14,129 bases of DNA from Planctomycetales bacterium (lineage in GTDB: Bacteria > Planctomycetota > Phycisphaerae > SM23-33), in NCBI GenBank assembly GCA_030642005.1, contig DAOWOP010000057.1:1-14129 (forward strand). Direction: 5' to 3'. The position numbers and the translations under genes were made by a program. Shown here piece by piece: positions 8,026 to 14,129 of the stretch (its first letter is position 1; each line of letters begins with the position of its first letter). Below the pieces are notes generated by a model. It was not told where the DNA came from, searched no databases, and saw nothing but the letters and a program-made list of their open reading frames with translations.

Positions 8026-8054
8026 TTGACGCGGGCAGTCAAATCGCTTACAGT
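8026..8054 (+). promoter_or_regulatory. Candidate sigma70 promoter for tig-clpP
   Basis: TTGACG (8026-8031) and TACAGT (8049-8054) are separated by exactly 17 nt. They match the consensus at 5 of 6 and 4 of 6 positions. The predicted leader to the tig ATG is about 70 nt. No CIRCE or other heat-shock operator is seen. Confidence 0.5.
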
Positions 8055-8130
8055 CCGGCGGCTGAAAGGGATTTTGTGTAAATACCATTAGCAGGATGGC
8101 AGTTAAGACAAGACGGGAACCGATATTCAA

Positions 8131-9567
8131 ATGGCAGAAGAAACCAAAAACGCAGAAGAGCAAGACCTGGCTGCAGACGACGGCGTCGCCGCGGATGTGA
8201 AGGCCGAAACCGCAGAGTCCGAAGAGGCCAAACTGCCCGATAACGCGGTAACGGTCGAGGACGCCGGCACGCTGAAGAAGAAAGTTACCATTCAGGTGAA
8301 CCGGCAGAGGATCGATGCGAAGTTCGACGAGATGTTCGGCGAACTTGGCCGGACGGCCCAGGTGCCGGGCTTCCGCATCGGGCGCGCACCGCGGCGGCTC
8401 ATCGAAAAACGCTTCGGCAAAGACGTAGCCGACGACGTTCGCAACGCACTCGTAGGCGAGGCAATCAGCGACGCGATGGAGAAGGCTGAATTCAAGACCA
8501 TCGGCGAGCCTGACATCAAACTCGACGAGATCGAACTGCCCGAAAACGACGAGATGACTTTCAGTTTCGAGGTGGAAGTCGCACCTGAATTCGACCTGCC
8601 CGACTATAAGGGAATCGAGATTAAACGCCCCGCCATTGAGGTTACCGACGAGCGGGTGGACGAACTCCTGACGGCGCACCGCCACCGCTACGGCCGATTC
8701 ATACCCATCGACACACCGGCTGAAGCAGGCGACGTCGTCATCGCAGATGTAACCATCACGGGCGAAAACATCGACCACAAACAGCCTAACACGGAACTGC
8801 GCGTTGCCCCGGCACAGATCGAAGGCATTATCCTTGAAGACCTGCCGAAGATACTCGCCGGCAACAAAACCGGCGACAGCCCGTCCGTAAAGGCCACAGT
8901 CCCGGCCGGCCATCCCAACGAGGACTGGCGAGAGAAGGAAGTTACCGTTACGTTCGACATTCAGGATGTCAAGCGGCTGGAACTGCCGGAACTGAACGAA
9001 GATTTCGCCAAACAGGAGGGATTCGAATCCCTCTCCGAAATGCGAGAACTGTTCCGCGAACGCATCCAGTCCCGCGCATCCGTCGAACAGCAACGGGCGA
9101 TGCGAGAGCAGGTCCGCGATTACCTGCTGAAAAACACCAGTTTCGACCTGCCTGAAGGCCTTGCGAAGCGTCACGCCGACCGCCTGCTGGCCAGACGCTA
9201 CGTGGACCTGCTTACCCGCGGCGTGCCGCGAGACCAGATCGACCAGAACATCCAGGAACTCCAGGCCGCCGTATCTGAACAAGCCGAGACCGATATGAGG
9301 CTGACGTTCGTTCTGGGCAAACTGGCCGAGGCCGAAGAAATTGAAGTCGATGACGGCGAAGTCAACACCCGAATCGCCCAGATGGCGGCCCAGTACAACC
9401 GACGACCCGAACGGCTGCGACAGGAAATGACAAATGAAGGCACGCTTGACTACCTTGCTGCCTCCATCAGGGAAGAAAAGGCGATAGAGAAGGTGCTGGA
9501 AAAAGCCAATATCGTCGATGCCGGAACAGAAGGTGACGAAAAGAAAGACGACAAAAAAAGAACATAG
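8131..9567 (+). CDS. tig: Trigger factor (ribosome-associated chaperone, prolyl isomerase)
   Basis: Trigger factor binds at the ribosomal exit tunnel and shields nascent chains. The protein has 478 residues. The ribosome-binding signature is GFRIGRAP at 80-87, where E. coli has GFRKGKVP near residues 43-50. The protein therefore carries an extra acidic N-terminus of about 37-45 residues, rich in Glu, Asp and Ala. A PPIase-like middle domain follows (about 185-275), then the helical C-terminal chaperone domain (about 280-460) and a lysine-rich tail. The ATG at 8131 has only a weak GGGA about 13 nt upstream, and no internal Met offers a better start before the signature. It heads a tig-clpP-clpP unit, the common tig-clpP pairing, but no clpX follows within the window. 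Confidence 0.95.
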   Translation: MAEETKNAEEQDLAADDGVAADVKAETAESEEAKLPDNAVTVEDAGTLKKKVTIQVNRQRIDAKFDEMFGELGRTAQVPGFRIGRAPRRLIEKRFGKDVADDVRNALVGEAISDAMEKAEFKTIGEPDIKLDEIELPENDEMTFSFEVEVAPEFDLPDYKGIEIKRPAIEVTDERVDELLTAHRHRYGRFIPIDTPAEAGDVVIADVTITGENIDHKQPNTELRVAPAQIEGIILEDLPKILAGNKTGDSPSVKATVPAGHPNEDWREKEVTVTFDIQDVKRLELPELNEDFAKQEGFESLSEMRELFRERIQSRASVEQQRAMREQVRDYLLKNTSFDLPEGLAKRHADRLLARRYVDLLTRGVPRDQIDQNIQELQAAVSEQAETDMRLTFVLGKLAEAEEIEVDDGEVNTRIAQMAAQYNRRPERLRQEMTNEGTLDYLAASIREEKAIEKVLEKANIVDAGTEGDEKKDDKKRT

Positions 9568-9652
9568 ATAGCAGGATTACAGGGATTACAGGATTACAGG
9601 GATTTTCTTTTATTTTTATCCTGTAATCTTAAAATCCCCATAATCCCGCTAT
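9568..9652. repeat. GGATTACAGG palindromic spacer between tig and clpP
   Basis: The left arm (9568-9602) starts at the base after the tig stop and is built of GGATTACAG phrases repeated three times. The right arm (9618-9652) is its imperfect reverse complement, with about 27 of 33 positions matching. The 15-nt loop is T-rich. Unlike some other spacers, it leaves 31 nt before the next gene, and that interval holds GAGGA, 11 nt from the clpP ATG. Confidence 0.75.
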
Positions 9653-9683
9653 TCTTCTTCAGAATTAGAGGAAATCAAAGAAC

Positions 9684-10274
9684 ATGGCATACACCGAATA
9701 CGCCCGGCGGCGTGAGATGACCCTTGAAGAACGGCTCGCGGAAGAGCGGATCGTTTTTCTCTGGGGTGAGATCACGCCTCCCGTCGCAGGCGCACTGATA
9801 ATGCGTCTGCTGGAACTACACGCAAAGGCGCAGAACCGCGACATCCACCTGTATATTAATTCGCCGGGCGGGTCGGTTGATGACACGCTGGCGATCTACG
9901 ACACGATGCAGTTCCTCGAATGCGACGTAGCCACGTACTGCGTCGGCCAGGCCGCCAGCGGAGCGGCAATCATCCTCGCCTCCGGAACCAAAGGTAAACG
10001 CTTCGCCCTGCCGCACGCAAAGATCATGATCCACCAGCCATGGGGCGGTGTTACCGGACAGGCGTCGGACATCCAGATTCAGGCAGAGGAAATTCTCAAG
10101 GCCAAGCGAATGCTCAACGAGCTTCTCGCTGAACATACCGACAAAACCGTCGAACAAATCGAAGACGAAACCGAACGCGACCGCTACCTCACGCCCACCG
10201 AAGCAAAAGATTATGGCATCGTGGATGAGATCGTGACGGCCGCTGCGCAAACCACGAAAAAGAAGAAGAAATAA
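9684..10274 (+). CDS. clpP: ATP-dependent Clp protease proteolytic subunit (first copy)
   Basis: ClpP forms the tetradecameric serine protease chamber fed by Clp ATPases. The 196 residues align fully with E. coli mature ClpP. The triad is complete: S92 in GQAASGAA, H117 in MIHQPWGG and D166 in TERDRYL. The segment after the nucleophile reads SGAA rather than the common SMGA. The protein ends in five lysines (TTKKKKK), which gives a basic tail. The start ATG gives a normal N-terminus with no propeptide evident, and GAGGA lies 11 nt upstream. A second clpP follows after 12 nt, so the two are co-transcribed and may form hetero-oligomers, as reported for several bacteria with two ClpPs (family knowledge, not shown here). 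Confidence 0.96.
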   Translation: MAYTEYARRREMTLEERLAEERIVFLWGEITPPVAGALIMRLLELHAKAQNRDIHLYINSPGGSVDDTLAIYDTMQFLECDVATYCVGQAASGAAIILASGTKGKRFALPHAKIMIHQPWGGVTGQASDIQIQAEEILKAKRMLNELLAEHTDKTVEQIEDETERDRYLTPTEAKDYGIVDEIVTAAAQTTKKKKK

Positions 10275-10286
10275 TCGTCAGGTGTA

Positions 10287-10916
10287 ATGATGGAAAACCA
10301 GCATCTCGTACCAATCGTCATTGAGAAGTCAGGACGCAGTGAGCGGAGTTATGATATTTTCTCCCGTTTGCTGCGGGATCGCATCGTTTTCGTCGGCGGG
10401 CAGATCGACGACGACCTCGCCAACCTGGTCGTCGCGCAACTGCTGTTCCTCTCCAACGAAGACCCGAAGGCGGACATCCATATTTACGTCAACTCGCCCG
10501 GCGGGAGCATCTCGGCTGGCCTGGCGATCTACGACACGATGCAGTTCGTCCGCTGCGACGTCTCGACCGTCTGCGTAGGCATGGCCGCGTCCATGGGCGC
10601 GCTGCTGATGGCCGCCGGAACCAACGGAAAACGCGCCATCCTGCCAAACAGCAGGGTTCTGATACACCAGCCGCTCATCCGCGGCGTCCTGACGGGACCG
10701 GCAACCGAACTGGACATCGAGGCGCGTGAAATCATCAGGCTGCGGAAACGACTCTACGAAGTCCTGTCAAAACACACCGGCCAGCCTGTCGAGCAGATCG
10801 AACGCGACTGCGACCGGAACAAGTGGCTTGACGCAGAAGAGGCGGTCAAATACGGCTGCGCCGACAGAATCCTCCAGCGGATGCCCAAACCGGCGTCAGA
10901 GGCAAAGGAAAAATGA
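10287..10916 (+). CDS. clpP: ATP-dependent Clp protease proteolytic subunit (second copy)
   Basis: This is the 209-residue paralogue of the preceding gene. The nucleophile S102 (GMAASMGA) and H127 (LIHQPL) are present. Aligning IERDCDRNKWL with IEDETERDRYL of the first copy puts N178 where the catalytic Asp should be. An Asn at this place is known from Listeria ClpP1, where it lowers activity of the lone ring, so this subunit may rely on its partner. There is a two-residue insertion after HQP relative to the first copy. The frame opens with two Met codons; the second (10290) has AGGTG at a better 5-nt spacing. The 3' end carries the AAAGGA and ATGA that start the next gene, an overlap that suggests translational coupling. 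Confidence 0.95.
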   Translation: MMENQHLVPIVIEKSGRSERSYDIFSRLLRDRIVFVGGQIDDDLANLVVAQLLFLSNEDPKADIHIYVNSPGGSISAGLAIYDTMQFVRCDVSTVCVGMAASMGALLMAAGTNGKRAILPNSRVLIHQPLIRGVLTGPATELDIEAREIIRLRKRLYEVLSKHTGQPVEQIERDCDRNKWLDAEEAVKYGCADRILQRMPKPASEAKEK

Positions 10917-11656
10917 AACCAGCGCCGTCATCTGCAGGGTGGGCCAACCGGTCCACCGCCGAACGGCCCGATGCCGGGATGTTCCGCGGGCCGGTTGGCC
11001 CGTCCTGCATGACCCACTTCGCCGCGGTGATTTGTCTGGTTTTGGTGATGCTCTTTGCCGCCGGCTGTGTCCCTCAACAGCAAACTGAAGAACTGGAAAC
11101 CCAACTCCGCAATTGCCGCCGGGAAAACGCGAAGCTCAAAACCAATATCCAGGATGCGCAAATGGAACTGCTTGCCCGGCAGAAGCAAATCCAGACGCTC
11201 CAAGGGCTTGGTGAAAAGAGGCTGGAGTTGCTGTTTCATGTTACCGGCGTAAAACTCGGCAAGTACACCGCCGGCGTTGACCTCGACGAAAAGCCCGGCC
11301 AAGACGGCATCCGCGTCTATCTGACGCCAATCGACCGCGATGGCCACGCAATCAAAGCCGCCGGTGCGGTGAAGATTCAACTGTTCGACCTGGCTGCGAA
11401 GAAAAATCTAGTAGCAGCCTGCGATTTCCCCGTCGATAAAATCGCCGAGCGATGGTCAGCCGGGTTTATGACATATCATTACCGCTTCGACTGCCGATGG
11501 AAAACCCCGCCCAAACATTCCGAAATAACCATCCGCGTAGAGTTCATCGACTACCTCACCGGAAAAACCTTCACAGCCCAAAAGGTCTGCAAAATAAAAC
11601 TGCCGGCCCCGACACCAACGATCTCTACCGCTCCAACAACTCAGCCCGGAGGCTGA
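10913..11656 (+). CDS. Putative lipoprotein with coiled coil, function unknown
   Basis: I do not recognise a family. The 247-residue frame has a hydrophobic signal segment at about 34-51 and a lipobox-like FAAGC with C52 as the probable lipidated residue. A coiled coil rich in Glu, Gln and Arg follows (57-98), then a beta-rich domain (about 105-230) and a Pro/Thr tail. The start is uncertain. ATG 10913 overlaps the clpP stop as ATGA and has AAAGGA four bases upstream, but gives an unusually long 33-residue N-region. ATG 11009 (M33) gives a textbook lipoprotein signal peptide but no Shine-Dalgarno. The DNA between the two starts is a long hairpin (10933-11009). The final codons overlap the ribosome site of the next small gene. 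An outer-membrane or periplasmic location is inferred. Confidence 0.75.
   Translation: MKPAPSSAGWANRSTAERPDAGMFRGPVGPSCMTHFAAVICLVLVMLFAAGCVPQQQTEELETQLRNCRRENAKLKTNIQDAQMELLARQKQIQTLQGLGEKRLELLFHVTGVKLGKYTAGVDLDEKPGQDGIRVYLTPIDRDGHAIKAAGAVKIQLFDLAAKKNLVAACDFPVDKIAERWSAGFMTYHYRFDCRWKTPPKHSEITIRVEFIDYLTGKTFTAQKVCKIKLPAPTPTISTAPTTQPGG
10933..11009 (+). other. 19-bp hairpin inside the 5' end of the lipoprotein gene
   Basis: The left arm TGCAGGGTGGGCCAACCGG (10933-10951) pairs with the right arm CCGGTTGGCCCGTCCTGCA (10991-11009). Seventeen Watson-Crick pairs and two G-U pairs are possible in RNA, so the arm pairs end to end, with a 39-nt loop. The loop holds a smaller CCCG-ATGC-CGGG stem. The right arm ends on the A of the alternative ATG at 11009. 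No T-run follows. It may be an inserted palindromic element or an RNA structure that masks the internal start. Confidence 0.8.
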
Positions 11657-11659
11657 TCC

Positions 11660-11818
11660 ATGAAGAAGACATTTGATGCCGTTAAATTCCAGCGAAAGGC
11701 CCGTGAAGAAATAAGCAAGCAATATAATGCCGACCCCAAGGCCTTTCTGGATAAGTTGAAGAGGCAATTCGGTCGCCTGCGAAAACAAAAGGCCGACACA
11801 CGTACCCGCGCGCTATAA
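11660..11818 (+). CDS. Small basic protein, 52 residues, function unknown
   Basis: The frame starts ATG AAG AAG ACA and ends CTA TAA. It encodes 52 residues beginning MKKTFDAVKF, rich in Lys and Arg, probably largely helical, with no membrane segment. A perfect GGAGG (11648-11652) lies 7 nt before the ATG and overlaps the 3' end of the lipoprotein gene, so translation is probably coupled. The N-terminal wording (TFDAVKFQRKAREEI) is reminiscent of small orphan proteins that neighbour toxin genes, but no toxin-like gene is adjacent, and I do not assign a function. The gene ends 5 nt before the convergent membrane protein gene. Confidence 0.65.
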   Translation: MKKTFDAVKFQRKAREEISKQYNADPKAFLDKLKRQFGRLRKQKADTRTRAL

Positions 11819-11823
11819 GGTTT

Positions 11824-12234
11824 TTATTCCAGCAAAATCGTTTTTGCGCAGGCAGCCAGGCTCCACATTATTATCCCTCCCGTCGAGATGAAAGCGAGCA
11901 TTCCCCATTGACCGCGGAGCGCCTCGACCACCAGGCATGCAGCCAATTCGCCCACAATGAGTATCATCAGTACAGGCAGGAGGATTGTCCCTCCGGCCAG
12001 GCCGCAATCTTCACCCAGTTTCCGGGCAACCGTATAACCGACAGGCCACCCGACGGCAGCGGTAACAAGAAATGACAGGATCAGCGTTGACCAGTGCGCC
12101 GGCAGGTATCTGTCGATATGCCAGATGAAGTACAACACCACTCCAACGAAAATCGACCCCACCGCTGTGCGATAAGCCGACTTGCCCAGGGCAATCATCC
12201 ATCCGCGGGCTGGTGTCCATTCGTTTGGGTCCAT
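11824..12234 (-). CDS. Four-helix integral membrane protein, function unknown
   Basis: The 136-residue protein has four probable transmembrane segments at about 23-40, 48-68, 79-104 and 113-133. They are joined by short loops, with a soluble N-terminus of about 20 residues (MDPNEWTPARGW) and almost no C-terminal tail. I recognise no catalytic motif. The start is well supported: AAGGAG lies 6 nt upstream of the ATG on the minus strand. A 5-bp stem (12242-12246 with 12251-12255) could cover that Shine-Dalgarno. The gene converges on the small basic gene and lies downstream of vsr on the same strand, after 78 nt, but seems unrelated to restriction-modification. It marks the boundary between core and island. 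Confidence 0.75.
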   Translation of the reverse strand: MDPNEWTPARGWMIALGKSAYRTAVGSIFVGVVLYFIWHIDRYLPAHWSTLILSFLVTAAVGWPVGYTVARKLGEDCGLAGGTILLPVLMILIVGELAACLVVEALRGQWGMLAFISTGGIIMWSLAACAKTILLE

Positions 12235-12312
12235 AATTCACTCCTTCGGCAAGGAAGGATGAGGCATATCAGCCCACGAACTATTTTTCCGGGATGGGCC
12301 ACTGGCGTAGTA

Positions 12313-12735
12313 TCACAAAGAAGCATTCTGGCACAATGCCAAACGTATCCGCTTTATCGTCCGCGGTTCATCTATTCGACACTCCCAAACCCGGATCACG
12401 CACCATCCTTCCTTCCGTAGATTACGCGACACACGCTGATCCCGCCGCCGATTACACGCCACTTTTTGTTTCCAGTATTTCGTGTTAGTCTTGGGCAAAC
12501 GGAAACATCGCGGGCAACCATGCCAGAAGCAACCATCGACGAAAAGGGCCACCTTCAATTCAGGCCAGCAGAAGTCAGGGGTCCCCTCCAAGTGAGCGTG
12601 CCGTCGCCATCCTTTCAGACCATGTTTCCGCAGTAATTTGGCGAGCCGTAGCTCTGTGGACTTATTTCCTTTTGACTTGACGGCCGCCATCGTCCTCGAA
12701 CGCGTTTCCGGATCGACGGTATCCATATCTGTCAC
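12313..12735 (-). CDS. vsr: Very short patch repair endonuclease Vsr
   Basis: Vsr nicks DNA 5' of T in T:G mismatches that arise when 5-methylcytosine deaminates at methylated sites, starting very short patch repair. In the 140-residue form, the expected order of motifs is present: DPETRSRTMAAVKSKG near the N-terminus, GTPDF with catalytic D54, then VDGCFWHGCPRC with H72 and the zinc ligand region. RVWEC (115-119) supplies the late cysteine. The start may be GTG 12735 (GAGG 7 nt upstream) or ATG 12726 (AGGTG 6 nt upstream). It is the last gene of a methyltransferase-endonuclease-vsr set and starts 14 nt after the endonuclease stop. This is the expected place for a repair enzyme dedicated to that methyltransferase. 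Confidence 0.95.
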   Translation of the reverse strand: MTDMDTVDPETRSRTMAAVKSKGNKSTELRLAKLLRKHGLKGWRRHAHLEGTPDFCWPELKVALFVDGCFWHGCPRCFRLPKTNTKYWKQKVACNRRRDQRVSRNLRKEGWCVIRVWECRIDEPRTIKRIRLALCQNASL

Positions 12736-12749
12736 CTTGCGTCCTCGAC

Positions 12750-13808
12750 TTACACCTCCCAGCCGTCAATAAGAAGATCAGATGAGTAATTACGTTCTTG
12801 CAAAAAGGACTTAATGTTTTCGTCGAACGGAAACTCCAACGAGAACTCCTCGATCAAAAATGACAGCAAATCACGACCAACGGAATCAGCGTATTTGCTT
12901 CCAAAACTAATACCGTACCACCGAAGCAGATCATGCTCGGTAATGATCCCTCGTAATCGCACAGCCATGCCCAGTTGTTCAAGAACGGTCTGGATAATTT
13001 CGCGTTCCGCGTGCTTGCAGACAATGACAATTTGGTCCGCTATCGTTTCCCCCATGATGTCACTGGCGCTGTCGGGAGAGAGGGTTATATGCTTTACCTG
13101 AACCGCCGGCCCGAAATTCGCCCACATATCCAAGCCGGTGTCATTAACGTTGGTCGCGCCAACTCGATAGAGTTTCGCGGGCAGGGATATCTTGGGATGT
13201 TCAAGATCAACTCCAAGCAACAACCGAGCGAAGTCCTCGAAGTCCTGAAGTACCGTGTTCGATTGACTACCGACTGACAGGGTAACTGTGGCGTCAAGGT
13301 GTCTTGTTATTGCGGAAAAGAGAGCATAAACAACGATTTCGTATGCCTTGTCAATACTTCTCCGTAGCACATCCTGTTCGAAATAACCAAGGAATTTCGC
13401 CAGATTGAATTCCCGCGGGGACACCCTCTTCAACTCCGCCTTAATTTCTGCGATTTGGTCGGTTGTCTTTGCCAACATGAGATAGATGTAGGCTTCGACC
13501 AAACCGTTGTGGTTTTTGTTGATCTCTCCAAGTTCGACCATTTTAGCGGGTGGCAGTATGTTTTCGTCGAACAGTTGATCTTCGTAGCGAGAATTCAACT
13601 GGGGCGTCCTGCCAATAAGTTGCCTAACAACCTTGTTTCGCCACCGCGTGGACGGTCGCCTATAGTCGCCCTTCTTGGAAAGATCGATGTCGCCGCCATT
13701 ACGATCTCTGAAAAGTATCTCGGCTATCTGAATCGGTTTGTATCCATAAGTTCTGGCCTTCCGGATCAACGCGTCAAGCCTTGTCTTTGCGTCACTTGTT
13801 TCTACCAT
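12750..13808 (-). CDS. Type II restriction endonuclease, probably HaeII-like
   Basis: The 352-residue protein sits between a C5-cytosine methyltransferase and vsr, so a type II restriction enzyme is expected. The N-terminal wording KARTYGYKPIQIAEILFRDR and the segment ELGEINKNHNGLVEAYIY recall the HaeII family, whose founder cuts RGCGCY. This rests on memory, not a search. A likely PD-(D/E)XK core is D227 (TGLDMWANFG) followed by Q237-V238-K239, a QxK variant of the ExK motif. The gene is AT-richer than the core: hand counts in and near it give 43%, 48% and 52% GC over three 60-nt lines. ATG 13808 has GGTG about 8 nt upstream. The methyltransferase gene ends 74 nt upstream. The assignment as restriction enzyme is firm by context; the specificity is tentative. 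Confidence 0.75.
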   Translation of the reverse strand: MVETSDAKTRLDALIRKARTYGYKPIQIAEILFRDRNGGDIDLSKKGDYRRPSTRWRNKVVRQLIGRTPQLNSRYEDQLFDENILPPAKMVELGEINKNHNGLVEAYIYLMLAKTTDQIAEIKAELKRVSPREFNLAKFLGYFEQDVLRRSIDKAYEIVVYALFSAITRHLDATVTLSVGSQSNTVLQDFEDFARLLLGVDLEHPKISLPAKLYRVGATNVNDTGLDMWANFGPAVQVKHITLSPDSASDIMGETIADQIVIVCKHAEREIIQTVLEQLGMAVRLRGIITEHDLLRWYGISFGSKYADSVGRDLLSFLIEEFSLEFPFDENIKSFLQERNYSSDLLIDGWEV

Positions 13809-13882
13809 TCTGTTTCACCCGACATCAACAATTAGAATTATTCGTCTTGGGAACAATATTTTCGCCGTTCAGGTTCATTCGT

Positions 13883-14129
13883 TTATGCCGAACAGGCAAC
13901 TTCCTGAAAAAGTGATCCACAGGCAGTCTCATTTAGATGAAGTGCCGTCATCATTCGGGATGCAATAGCTGCGATCACTGGTACTGCGACGGCGTTTCCG
14001 GTTTGCGCTCTAATAGCCGCGTGCTTGACAACGATCCTGAAGTCTTCAGGGAATCCTTGGAGCCTTAGACATTCTCGGCCAGAAGGCCTTCGTTTTCCAT
14101 TCACAAGCAGATAGTTATACGACGCGTTG
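13883..14129 (-). CDS. DNA (cytosine-5-)methyltransferase, C-terminal part
   Basis: Only the last 81 or so codons are in the window; the frame stays open to the right edge, so the gene continues outside. The C-terminal motifs of C5 methyltransferases are clear: VNGKRRPSGRECLRLQGFPEDF (motif IX region) and QTGNAVAVPVIAAIASRM (motif X). An open-frame start at GTG 14104 would lie inside the conserved block, so it is not a real start. The catalytic PCQ and ENV motifs and the target recognition domain lie beyond the window. The gene is first in the transcription order, before the HaeII-like endonuclease and vsr. The cytosine-5 class agrees with the presence of Vsr, which acts only on damage from C5 methylation. 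Confidence 0.92.
   Translation of the reverse strand, partial: NASYNYLLVNGKRRPSGRECLRLQGFPEDFRIVVKHAAIRAQTGNAVAVPVIAAIASRMMTALHLNETACGSLFQEVACSA

Noticed and set aside
8011..9282. 423-codon open frame antisense to tig
   Set aside because: Same reason: it is a shadow of a well-supported gene, with a low-complexity F/V/G-rich translation and no recognisable domain.
10913..11818. Toxin-antitoxin pair formed by the lipoprotein and the small basic gene
   Set aside because: The lipoprotein has an export signal and no toxin fold motif; the small protein alone is not enough to call a system.
11819..11830. Bidirectional terminator between the convergent small gene and membrane protein gene
   Set aside because: There is a short T-run (11821-11825) but no preceding GC-rich stem that I can draw; the gap is only 5 nt.
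14102..14104. GTG start for a complete 73-residue protein at the right edge
   Set aside because: The frame stays open to the window edge and the GTG falls within the conserved VNGK...RECLRLQGFP block, so this is the 3' end of a longer methyltransferase gene.

Overview
The window looks like chromosomal sequence from a moderately GC-rich bacterium. Hand counts on sampled 60-nt lines give 52-62% GC in the core genes. The gene neighbourhoods (zinc-ribbon protein / RNase HI / DnaG; trigger factor followed by two tandem ClpP genes), the frequent absence of Shine-Dalgarno sites and the phrase-like intergenic repeats are most reminiscent of Planctomycetota, perhaps an anaerobic Phycisphaerae-type lineage. 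This placement is an inference; no rRNA or marker tree is available here.

Layout. (1) Positions 1-178: non-coding, with a tandem decamer array just downstream of dnaG. (2) 179-3315, minus strand: a C4 zinc-ribbon coiled-coil protein, an RNase HI and DNA primase DnaG, transcribed in that order. (3) 3316-3478: a divergent promoter region with nested palindromes. (4) 3479-7962, plus strand: carA, guaA, hisH, hisF, a run of three class-I glutamine amidotransferases plus the HisF partner of HisH. (5) 8131-11818, plus strand: a sigma70-like promoter, trigger factor, two paralogous clpP genes, a lipoprotein with an overlapping start and a 52-residue basic protein, tightly packed at the end. (6) 11824-12234, minus: a four-helix membrane protein of unknown function. 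(7) 12313-14129, minus, AT-richer: a restriction-modification island in transcription order C5-cytosine methyltransferase (partial, runs off the right edge), HaeII-like restriction endonuclease, Vsr mismatch endonuclease.

How the genes work together. Region 2 is replication and RNA-primer metabolism. Region 4 supplies amido nitrogen to carbamoyl phosphate, GMP and imidazole glycerol phosphate. Region 5 handles nascent-chain folding and proteolysis. Region 7 is a self-contained defence module with its own repair enzyme for deaminated 5-methylcytosine.

The most unusual signal is not in the genes. Most spacers in the core (dnaG 3' side, rnhA/dnaG, zinc-ribbon/rnhA, carA/guaA, guaA/hisH, hisH/hisF, tig/clpP) are filled almost stop-to-start by short 7-10-nt phrases repeated in tandem. 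In five of them the phrases return as imperfect reverse complements, so the transcript could fold into a long hairpin. Each spacer uses a different phrase. The genes directly behind the spacers in carA/guaA, guaA/hisH, hisH/hisF and zinc-ribbon/rnhA lack a visible Shine-Dalgarno site, while several other genes have good ones. A further 19-bp hairpin sits inside the 5' end of the lipoprotein gene.
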